From: DASQPA01 sp963757335
Lineage (GTDB): Bacteria > Acidobacteriota > Thermoanaerobaculia > Multivoradales > UBA5704
DNA length: 23,985 nucleotides
Direction: 5' to 3'
Assembly: GCA_963757335.1 (NCBI GenBank)
Contig: CAVWRJ010000015.1
Span: forward strand, 1 to 23,985
Within the stretch, counting starts at the first letter, position 1; each line of letters starts with the position of its first letter. This document shows, in pieces, positions 13,702 through 21,012 of the stretch. A model generated the notes under the pieces. That model had not been told where the DNA came from. It ran no database searches and saw only the letters and a program-made list of their open reading frames with translations. Made by a program: the position numbers and the translations under genes.

Positions 13702-14355
13702 ATGGGGCAAAATTTGGCGGCGGAGGACGGCGCCCTCTGTCTGCGCCTGGCCCGCACCCGCCAGGCCCTGGAGCAGGAGCGGGCGAGCGCCCCCGAGCTC
13801 CTGGCCGAGCTCCTCGCCCACCCTCCCGCCGTCCAGCCCTGCCGGATCGCCGTCGACCCCCGCTTCCAGACCTGGGGGCTCGCCGAGCTCCTCCTCGCCC
13901 AGAGCCAGGCGCTCCTGGGGAGAACGGGGGCCGCCGAGGCCGGACGCCGGGCCCGGCTGGCCCTCGCCATCTCCGGTCACCTGGGCGGCCAACATCCAGC
14001 CTCTCTGGTCCAGGACCTCCGGGCCCGGGCCTGGGCGGCGAGCGGCGAGGCCTGCCTCGCGGCCGGCGACCTGACGGGGGCCGGTGCGGCCCTCCGCGCC
14101 GCCGCCACCAGCCTCGCCCAGGGCACCGGCGACGTCCTGGTGGACGCTCGGCTCCTCGAATTCGAGGCCGCCGTCCGGGCCGCCCAGAGCCGACCGGGCG
14201 CCGCCCTCGCCCTCTTGAAACAGGCGGCCGCCCGCTACCGCCGGGTCAACGATCCCGACCGGCTCGCCCAGGTTCTCGCCCGGAGCGAGGAGCTGCAGGC
14301 CGAGGCGCGCCAGACCGACGCCGTTCCCCACCTCGCCTTCGAACCGATCGGCTGA
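13702..14355 (+). CDS. TPR-like alpha-helical repeat protein, 217 aa
   Basis: GGAGG at 13690-13694 precedes ATG 13702. The protein is Ala/Leu-rich with helix pairs resembling tetratricopeptide repeats: LRARAWAASGEACLAAGDLT, then GAGAALRAAATSLAQGTGD, then LKQAAARYRRVNDPDRLAQV. There is no signal peptide, membrane segment or catalytic motif. In genomes of this kind similar helical regions occur as C-terminal halves of small regulators, but no HTH is visible here. It is divergent from the glycosyltransferase, with about 120 bases between the starts, and ends 89 bases before the DUF2339 gene. Confidence 0.7.
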   Translation: MGQNLAAEDGALCLRLARTRQALEQERASAPELLAELLAHPPAVQPCRIAVDPRFQTWGLAELLLAQSQALLGRTGAAEAGRRARLALAISGHLGGQHPASLVQDLRARAWAASGEACLAAGDLTGAGAALRAAATSLAQGTGDVLVDARLLEFEAAVRAAQSRPGAALALLKQAAARYRRVNDPDRLAQVLARSEELQAEARQTDAVPHLAFEPIG

Positions 14356-14444
14356 AGCGGCCCCCCGCGGGCACCGTGATACGCTGATTCTCACCCGCAC
14401 CGAGAGCATTCCGCGCGACGGTCCCGCGGTAGAGGAGGCTTCGC

Positions 14445-17400
14445 ATGGCAGAGCTCGGCTTCCTGGTGATCTGCGTCCTCGCCGGCTATGCCTGGCTCCT
14501 CGGGCGCCGGGTGAAGGATCTGGAGCAGCTGTTCAAGGTCCAGGGGGATGGCAACGCCGACGTCCTCCGGCGGATCGCCGCCCTGGAGAAGGTCCGGGCG
14601 CCGGCAGCTCCCGCTCCCGTCATCGCACCGCCGAGACCGGTACCGGTCGTGGCCCCTCCGCCACCGCTCCTCTCGGTACCGATCGCCGGGCCATCGCCAG
14701 TCGAGCCGCCGGTCGAGCCGCCTCTTCTCTCTCCCCCCGCGATCCCGCCCGCCCTGGCGTATCCCCCGGTCGCGGCGGCGGTCTCCACCCCGGTGCCCGC
14801 ACCGCCGGCGGCCCACGTCGAGCCCCGGCCGCAGCCGGTGCCGCCACCGCGCTCCCCACTGCCGCCCACCCCGCCCATCCCACCGCCGCCGGTGCCTCCC
14901 GTGCCGCCGCCGGCCCCCCGCCGGTCCTTCGACTGGGAGAGTCTGGTGGGGGTCAAGCTGTTCTCCTGGATCGCCGGCATCCTCCTGGCGCTCGCGGCCC
15001 TCCAGTTCCTGCGCTACACGATCGACCACGGCTGGGTGACCCCGCCCATCCGCATGACCCTGGGCCTGCTGCTCGGCGCCGGGCTCCTCGCCGCCTGCGA
15101 GGGCCGGCGGGCGCGGCGCTACGCGACGACCGCCAACGCCCTCTCCGCGGCGGGGATCGTCATCCTCTTCTCCACCCTCTTCGCCGCCCATACCCTCTGG
15201 CACCTGGTGGGGCCGGCCCCCACCTTCGCCCTCATGGTGCTCGTCACCGTCGTCGCGGTGGTGCTCGCGATCCGCCACGACTCGCTGTTCATCGCCCTCC
15301 TCGGCTTGATCGGCGGCTTCGCCACCCCGGCCCTCCTCTCGACCGGGCAGGACCACCCGCTCGGCCTCTTCGGCTATCTCCTGCTCTTGAACGCCGGCCT
15401 CGCCTGGCTGGCGCTCCGCAAGCGCTGGGCGGTGCTCGCCGTCCTCTCGCTCGCCTTCACCACCGTCTACCAGTGGGGCTGGGTGGGGAAGTTCCTGAAC
15501 GCCTCGAAGCTGCCGCTCGCCCTGGGGATTTTCCTCGTCTTCCCCCTCCTCGCCTTCCTCGCCCCGCTCTTCGCCGGTCGCGAGACCGAGGCCGACGACG
15601 ATCCCGCCGGCCGTCTCCTCGCCCGCACGGCGGCAGTCTCCGCCCTGCTGCCGCTCGGCTTCGCCCTCTACGCCGCCACCGTTCCGGCCTACGGGGCGCG
15701 CTTCGGCCTCCTCTTCGGCTTCCTCTTTCTCCTCCAGGCCGGGCTCGCCACGGTTGCCGCCGTCCGTGGACCGCGGGTCCTCCACCCCCTGGCCGCCGGG
15801 GGGGCGCTCGTCGTCTTCCTGATCTGGTTCAGCACCTCGTATCCCCGGGGGACGGCCTGGCCGGCGATCCTCGGCTTCGTCGCCCTCTTCGTCCTCTTCG
15901 ACCTCGCCGCCCCCTGGCTCGCCGCCCGGCTCGGCCGGCCGCTCGGAACCGCCGGGCGCCAGGGGGCGCTCGCCGGGCCGCTCCTCCTCTTCGCCTTCCC
16001 GGTGCTCCTCACCATCGAGCCGGCGGCGACGGCCCCGGGGCTGCCCTTCGCCGTCCTCTTCCTCCTCCTCGCTGCGGCGGCCGGCTTCGCCCTCCTCTAC
16101 GAGCAGGGGTCGCTCCACTCCACCGCGGCCTTTTTCGCCATCGCCGCCGAGGCGGTCTGGTCGGCCCGTGCCCTCACCCCCGAGCGGCTCCTCGCCGGGA
16201 TCGGGATCTACGCCCTCTTCGGCCTCTTCTACCTCGGGGTGCCGCTCCTCGCCAGACGGTTCCGCCGCCGCCTGGCGCCCGAGGGGAGCGGGGCGTTTCT
16301 CCTCCTCCTCTCGCTCGGCCTTCTCTTCTTCCTCGCCGCCGGCCCGCTCGCCCAGGCGGCGCTCTGGGGGATGGCGCTCCTCCTCGTCATCCTGAACGCC
16401 GGGCTCTTCCTGGAGGCCGGGACCCACCGGCGGCCGCTCGTCGCCCTCGCCGGCACGGTCCTCTCCTGGGTGCTGATCGGCGTCTGGTGGGCGACGGTGC
16501 CGCTCGCCGCGAGCCTCGTCCCGGCGCTCTTCCTGGTCGCCGGCTTCGCCGTCCTCGGCCTCGCCGGCAATATCTGGATGCGGCATCAACGGGGTGGAGA
16601 GCGAGAGGCGGGGGTGGCGGCCGGGGGCGCTGCGGTGGACCCGCTGGGGAACGGCGGGCAGTATCTGGCCCTCGTCGGGCACGCCTTCCTCTTCGTCGTC
16701 GCCGCTCAACCGCGGCTGTCGATCCCACCCTGGCCGTTCCTCGGCGTCCTCGCCGTCCTCGACCTCGCGGCCGGGGTCGCGACCCTCTGGCTGCGCCGGG
16801 CCTCCCTCTGGGTGGCCGCCCTCGCCGCCTCGGATCTCATCCTGCTCGCCTGGGTGCTCTCGGCGCGGACCGCCCCCTGGCCGGCGGTCGCCCTGGGGAG
16901 CGCGACGGCGCTCGCCGGCCTCGCCTTTCTCTGGATCTTCCTCGCCCGCCGCCGGGCGGCGAAAGCCGACGGTGCGGGCGGGCTCCTGGGGAGGGTTGCC
17001 GAGGGGGCCGTGGCGAGCCTCTTTCTCGGCCAGGCGGTGCTCATCGCCGCTTCCGCGGTGGGAGGAGCGCCCGCTCTCGCCCTCACCGTCGCCACCCACC
17101 TGGCGTTCCTCCTCGCCCTCCTCTATCTATCGCGGCTGGCCGAGCGGCCCTGGCTCGTGCCGCTCGCGATCGTCCCCACGACCGCCGCGGTGATCGTCTG
17201 GCGGCTGGCCCACGGTGAGGGTGCTCCCTGGTGGTACGAGCTGGCCTTCGCCGGGGTGCTCTACCTCCCCTACCTCGCCTTCCCCTTCGTTCTCGGAAAG
17301 CGAGCGGGAGAACGAGCGGGAGAACGAGCGCGGCGGCTCCGGCCGCCCTATCTGGCGGCGGTCCTCGCCAGTCTGCCGTTCTTCCTCCTCGGCCGGCACG

Positions 17401-18278
17401 CCCTCCTCGCCGGGGGCTATGGCGGGGTGATCGGGGCACTCCCGGTGGCGCAGGCGATCGCCCTCGCCCTCCTTCTCGCCCGCCTGGTGCGGTCGGAGAA
17501 GGGCACCCCGCTCGCGGAACGCGACCCGGGGCGGCTCGCCCTGGTCGCCGGGGCGGTCCTCGCGTGCATCACCGCCGCCATCCCCCTGCAGCTCGACCGC
17601 GAGTGGATCACGATCGGCTGGGCACTGCTCGCGGCGGCGCTCGCCGCCCTCTATCTGCGCATCCCCCACCGCGGGCTGCTCTACTGGACGGCCGGCCTCC
17701 TCGCCGTCGTCTTCGCCCGGCTGGCCTTCAATCCGGCGGTCCTCGAATACCATGCCCGCGGCGGCCTGCCGATCTGGAACTGGTACCTCTACACTTATCT
17801 CGTGCCCGCCCTCGCCTTCTTCCTCGCCGCCTGGCTCCTCGCCAAGGGGGACGACCGGCTCGCCGGCTCGCTACCCCGCCTGCCCCGGCTGTCGAGCCTC
17901 GCCTCGACCGCCGCTGTCGTGCTCCTCTTCCTCCTCGTCAACATCGAGATCGCGGACTTCTTCTCCACCGGCCAGAGCCTCACCTTCGACTTCCTCTCCG
18001 GCCGGGCGTCGCTCCCCGAGGAGCTCGCCTACACCCTCGGCTGGGCGCTCTTCGCCATCGGTCTCCTGATCGCCGGGATCGCCCTCGCCAACAAGCCGGC
18101 GCGGATCGCCGCCATCCTCCTCCTCCTGGCGGCGGTGCTCAAGGGCTTCGTCCACGACATGGCGCAGCTCGGCGGCCTCTACCGCGCCGGCTCCTTTGCC
18201 GGCCTCGCCGTCTGCCTGGCCCTGATGGCGGTGCTGATCCAGAAGTACATCCTCTCCCGCCGCCCGGAGGCCGAATGA
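14445..18278 (+). CDS. DUF2339 family large polytopic membrane protein, 1277 aa
   Basis: GAGGAGG lies 7 bases before ATG 14445. An N-terminal membrane segment (LGFLVICVLAGYAWLLG) and a short coiled region are followed by a Pro-rich linker from about residue 50 to 160. The conserved DUF2339 start then follows: FDWESLVGVKLFSWIAGILL, then ALQFLRYTIDHGWVTPPIR and LSAAGIVILFSTLFAAHTLW. The remaining 1000 or so residues are almost wholly hydrophobic, probably more than 25 helices. The function of the family is unknown; cell-envelope or stress roles have been suggested only by context. Its stop overlaps the start of the DUF3999 gene (ATGA at 18275-18278), so the pair is translationally coupled. Confidence 0.9.
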   Translation: MAELGFLVICVLAGYAWLLGRRVKDLEQLFKVQGDGNADVLRRIAALEKVRAPAAPAPVIAPPRPVPVVAPPPPLLSVPIAGPSPVEPPVEPPLLSPPAIPPALAYPPVAAAVSTPVPAPPAAHVEPRPQPVPPPRSPLPPTPPIPPPPVPPVPPPAPRRSFDWESLVGVKLFSWIAGILLALAALQFLRYTIDHGWVTPPIRMTLGLLLGAGLLAACEGRRARRYATTANALSAAGIVILFSTLFAAHTLWHLVGPAPTFALMVLVTVVAVVLAIRHDSLFIALLGLIGGFATPALLSTGQDHPLGLFGYLLLLNAGLAWLALRKRWAVLAVLSLAFTTVYQWGWVGKFLNASKLPLALGIFLVFPLLAFLAPLFAGRETEADDDPAGRLLARTAAVSALLPLGFALYAATVPAYGARFGLLFGFLFLLQAGLATVAAVRGPRVLHPLAAGGALVVFLIWFSTSYPRGTAWPAILGFVALFVLFDLAAPWLAARLGRPLGTAGRQGALAGPLLLFAFPVLLTIEPAATAPGLPFAVLFLLLAAAAGFALLYEQGSLHSTAAFFAIAAEAVWSARALTPERLLAGIGIYALFGLFYLGVPLLARRFRRRLAPEGSGAFLLLLSLGLLFFLAAGPLAQAALWGMALLLVILNAGLFLEAGTHRRPLVALAGTVLSWVLIGVWWATVPLAASLVPALFLVAGFAVLGLAGNIWMRHQRGGEREAGVAAGGAAVDPLGNGGQYLALVGHAFLFVVAAQPRLSIPPWPFLGVLAVLDLAAGVATLWLRRASLWVAALAASDLILLAWVLSARTAPWPAVALGSATALAGLAFLWIFLARRRAAKADGAGGLLGRVAEGAVASLFLGQAVLIAASAVGGAPALALTVATHLAFLLALLYLSRLAERPWLVPLAIVPTTAAVIVWRLAHGEGAPWWYELAFAGVLYLPYLAFPFVLGKRAGERAGERARRLRPPYLAAVLASLPFFLLGRHALLAGGYGGVIGALPVAQAIALALLLARLVRSEKGTPLAERDPGRLALVAGAVLACITAAIPLQLDREWITIGWALLAAALAALYLRIPHRGLLYWTAGLLAVVFARLAFNPAVLEYHARGGLPIWNWYLYTYLVPALAFFLAAWLLAKGDDRLAGSLPRLPRLSSLASTAAVVLLFLLVNIEIADFFSTGQSLTFDFLSGRASLPEELAYTLGWALFAIGLLIAGIALANKPARIAAILLLLAAVLKGFVHDMAQLGGLYRAGSFAGLAVCLALMAVLIQKYILSRRPEAE

Positions 18279-20377
18279 GTCGAAGGAGAAGTTGCGCCGC
18301 GGCTCTCCTCCTCGCCGGCCTGCTGACCGCCGGGCTCGCTACGGGGAAAGAAGGGGAGCCCGGCGCCCTCAACGAGCGCTACGAGCGGCCGGTCCTCCCC
18401 GGGGCGGCGGGGCCCAACCGGCTGGAGCCCGACGCCGCTCTCCTCGCCGGCGCCGCGCCGTTCGAGATCGAGAGGGACGGGAGTGCGGCCGGGACCAGGG
18501 GGGGCGGCGGGCTCGCCGACCTCCGGCTCGTCGATGCCGCCGGCCGGGAGATCCCCTACCTCCTCGTCCAGCCGGCCCGGCGGGGGCCGGAGTGGCGGGA
18601 GGGGCGCCTCCTCCCCCTCACCCCGACCAAGACCGAGAGCGGCTTCGAGGTGGACCTCGGAACCGCCGAGCCCGTGGACCGGCTGCGGGTGAGCGGCCTG
18701 CCGGCGCCGTTCCTCAAGCGTTTCCGGCTGGAAGGGGGAGGCGACCGCAGCCACTGGACTCTCCTCGTCCCCCAGGGGACCCTCTTCGATCTGCCGGACG
18801 AACGTCTCCGGCAGACCGAGGTCGACTTCCCCCAAGGCGACTTCCGCTACCTGCGGGTGACCTGGAACGACACCTCCTCCGGCCGCCAGCCGCTGCCGGA
18901 CGGGGCCGCGGCCCGGCTCGCCCGGGCGGTCGACCCCGGGCCAGCCGCCCGGGTGCCGGTCGCCTTCGAGCGCCGACCGAGCGAACCGGGCAAGAGCCGC
19001 TTCCACCTCCGCCTGCCGGGAGCGCGGCTGCCGGTGGTGGCGCTGGAGCTCGCCGTGCCCGGCGGCCCCCTGCTGCGCGCCGCGACCGTGACCGAGGGGA
19101 GGCTCGACGCGGAGAGGAGCCGTGACACGACGGAGATCACCCCGGTGCGGCTGGGGGAGGCGACCCTCCGCCGGGCGGTGCGCGGGGACCTCGCCGCCGC
19201 CGATCTCCGCATACCTCTGGAAGCGCCGGAGGGGCCGGACCTCGAGCTGACGGTGGACGACGGCAGCAACCCGCCGCTCGACCTCGCCGGGGTGACCGCC
19301 GTCCTCGCGCCGCTCCCCTGGATCTACTTCGAGGCCGCCGGCACCGCCCCGCTGACCGCCCGCTTCGGCGATCCCAGGGCCGTGGCGCCCCGCTACGACC
19401 TCGAAGCAGCACGGGAGGATATCTCCCGCCGGCAGGCACCCCCGGCCGTCGCCCGCTGGGGGGAGGTCCGCGACCGCGAGCCGGAGAACGTGGCGGCGAA
19501 GAGCCCCCTCCCCGCCCTCGGGGCGCCGCTCGATCCGGCCAAGTTCCGCTACCGGCGTCCGGTCCCCACCGCCCCGCCGGGCCTCACCTCGCTCCTCCTC
19601 GACGCCGCCGTCCTCTCGCGGAGCGCGGAGCTCGCCGACCTGCGGCTCGCCGACGCCGCCGGCCGCCAGATCCCCTATCTCCTGGAGAAGCGGGACGAGC
19701 CGCTCTCGCTCGCCCTCCCTAAGCTAGAGCGGCAGGCGAAAAAGGGAGATCCGCCTTCTCTCTCCCGCTACTCCGTCGAGCTCCCCTACCCCTCGCTCCC
19801 GGGCGCCCGGCTGATCCTCGGCACGACGGCGCGGGTCTTCGAGCGTGAGGTCCGGCTCGTCGAGCCCCAGGAAATCGCGGGCGCCCAGCCGCGACGGAGC
19901 GGCGCCGAGCCCGAGGAGCGGACGGTGGCGCTCGCCAGCTGGCGGCACGCCGACACCGAGACCCCGGCGCCGGCCCTGCCCCTGGAGATCCCGCCGAGCC
20001 AGGCGACCCGCTTCGAGCTTCTGGTAGAAGAGGGGGACAACGCGCCCCTCCCCCTGGACGCACCTCACCTCCTCCTGCCTGCCACCCGGCTGCGCTTCTT
20101 CTATCCGCCCCACCCGCAGACGCCGCTGAAGCTCCTCTACGGCCAGGCCGGGCTGCCGGCGCCACGCTACGACCTGGCCCTCCTCGCCCCCCGGCTCCTG
20201 GGCGAGGCCGCGCACGAGATCGCCCTCGCCCCCGAGGCCCGCGCCACGGTTCCCGAGCCAGACCCGGCGGCGACGGGGAGGAAGATCTTCTGGGGCGCTC
20301 TGGTAGCGGCGGTGGTGGTGCTCCTGCTTGTCCTCGGGCGGCTGCTCCGCGGGCAACCGGAGGAGCCGGGGGCGTGA
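18275..20377 (+). CDS. DUF3999 family exported membrane-anchored protein, 700 aa
   Basis: The start overlaps the DUF2339 stop. A signal peptide (CAAALLLAGLLTAGLATG) leads to a large extracytoplasmic region with two similar halves. Each half holds a strand pair LADLRLVDAAGREIPYLL (about residues 84-101) or LADLRLADAAGRQIPYLL (about residues 452-469), suggesting an internal duplication. A single C-terminal membrane helix (IFWGALVAAVVVLLLVLG) is followed by a short basic tail. DUF3999 is commonly found beside DUF2339, and the two presumably form one envelope complex. The biochemical role is unknown. It ends 3 bases from the brnA stop on the opposite strand. Confidence 0.85.
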   Translation: MSRRRSCAAALLLAGLLTAGLATGKEGEPGALNERYERPVLPGAAGPNRLEPDAALLAGAAPFEIERDGSAAGTRGGGGLADLRLVDAAGREIPYLLVQPARRGPEWREGRLLPLTPTKTESGFEVDLGTAEPVDRLRVSGLPAPFLKRFRLEGGGDRSHWTLLVPQGTLFDLPDERLRQTEVDFPQGDFRYLRVTWNDTSSGRQPLPDGAAARLARAVDPGPAARVPVAFERRPSEPGKSRFHLRLPGARLPVVALELAVPGGPLLRAATVTEGRLDAERSRDTTEITPVRLGEATLRRAVRGDLAAADLRIPLEAPEGPDLELTVDDGSNPPLDLAGVTAVLAPLPWIYFEAAGTAPLTARFGDPRAVAPRYDLEAAREDISRRQAPPAVARWGEVRDREPENVAAKSPLPALGAPLDPAKFRYRRPVPTAPPGLTSLLLDAAVLSRSAELADLRLADAAGRQIPYLLEKRDEPLSLALPKLERQAKKGDPPSLSRYSVELPYPSLPGARLILGTTARVFEREVRLVEPQEIAGAQPRRSGAEPEERTVALASWRHADTETPAPALPLEIPPSQATRFELLVEEGDNAPLPLDAPHLLLPATRLRFFYPPHPQTPLKLLYGQAGLPAPRYDLALLAPRLLGEAAHEIALAPEARATVPEPDPAATGRKIFWGALVAAVVVLLLVLGRLLRGQPEEPGA

Positions 20378-20380
20378 GGT

Positions 20381-20665
20381 TCAGCGGCCCTCACGGGCCA
20401 GCAGCTCCTCGCGCAGGACCTCGCGCAGCGCCTCGACTGTGACCGGCGCCTGCTCCGGCGCCATGGCCGCGCGCAAGGTCGCATTGATGAGAGTCTGATA
20501 GCCCTTACCCTCGCGCTCGGCGCGAGCCCGGAAGGCCGCCAGCACATCGGCGTCGATCAAGATCGTGATGCGGGTCTTGCCTCCCGCGACCTCCGCCTGC
20601 AGCTTGGCCAGGTGGGGGACGTCCTTGGCGCGCTGGGCGCCGGTGAAGTCATATTCCTTGCGCAT
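20381..20665 (-). CDS. brnA: BrnA-type antitoxin
   Basis: A 94-residue protein with a central ribbon-helix-helix segment (KTRITILIDADVLAAFRARA, then GYQTLINATLRAAM), as in the BrnA family that neutralises BrnT and represses their operon. The charged C-terminal tail (EALREVLREELLAREGR) follows. Its start overlaps the end of brnT by 17 bases, the usual toxin-first order of this system. Confidence 0.9.
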   Translation of the reverse strand: MRKEYDFTGAQRAKDVPHLAKLQAEVAGGKTRITILIDADVLAAFRARAEREGKGYQTLINATLRAAMAPEQAPVTVEALREVLREELLAREGR

Positions 20666-20924
20666 ACTGCCTTTCCTCCTTGCCGGTGGCCTTCCGGGCG
20701 GAGATCAACCGGATCGTCTCCTCCTCGCGGAGCGTGTAGCAGACGGTCAGCAACCGCCCCTTGCGGGACATACCCACCAGCACGAAACGCGCCTCGCCCT
20801 GGGCGCTCTCATCCTCGCGCACCAACGCCAATGGATCGAGCAGGCTACCCACGGCTTCATCGAGGGATACTCCATGCTTTCTCCGATTGCTGGCGGCCTT
20901 CTTCGGGTCGAGCTCGACCTGCAT
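20649..20924 (-). CDS. brnT: BrnT-type toxin ribonuclease
   Basis: A 91-residue protein matching the BrnT family, RelE-fold ribonucleases that block translation. The sequence has VELDPKKAASNRRKHGVSLD with the conserved His, a central strand RFVLVGMSRKGRLLTVCYT, and the C-terminal IRLISARKATGKEERQY with the conserved Arg and Tyr residues. All expected segments are present and the frame is intact. ATG 20924 is the natural start; no Shine-Dalgarno precedes it. Confidence 0.92.
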   Translation of the reverse strand: MQVELDPKKAASNRRKHGVSLDEAVGSLLDPLALVREDESAQGEARFVLVGMSRKGRLLTVCYTLREEETIRLISARKATGKEERQYAQGI

Positions 20925-20929
20925 GCCTT

Positions 20930-20958
20930 ATTATGCATATGGGATCTGCATGAGACAA
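20930..20958 (-). promoter_or_regulatory. Sigma-70-like promoter of brnTA, nearly leaderless
   Basis: On the minus strand TTGTCT (20953-20958) and CATAAT (20930-20935) are 17 bases apart, and the -10 ends 5 bases before the brnT ATG. The -10 overlaps the palindrome ATATGCATAA, a plausible BrnA operator. The region also overlaps the upstream possible start (20950) of the divergent peptidase gene. Confidence 0.55.
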
Positions 20959-21012
20959 GAGAGAGACGCGCCGCAGGAGGTGAATCCGGGCGATGAGAGA
21001 CTTCCCGAAAAT

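Noticed and set aside
14391..17099. A 902-codon open frame on the minus strand, rich in Glu, Gly and Arg
   Set aside because: It lies antisense to the DUF2339 gene and reads as Glu/Gly/Arg low complexity, the usual mirror of a GC-rich hydrophobic gene. The plus strand has the ribosome site and family match.
17231..18274. Upstream extension of the DUF3999 frame by more than 340 codons
   Set aside because: The extension is Arg/Pro-rich and overlaps the DUF2339 gene in another frame. The signal peptide and ATGA overlap place the start at 18275.
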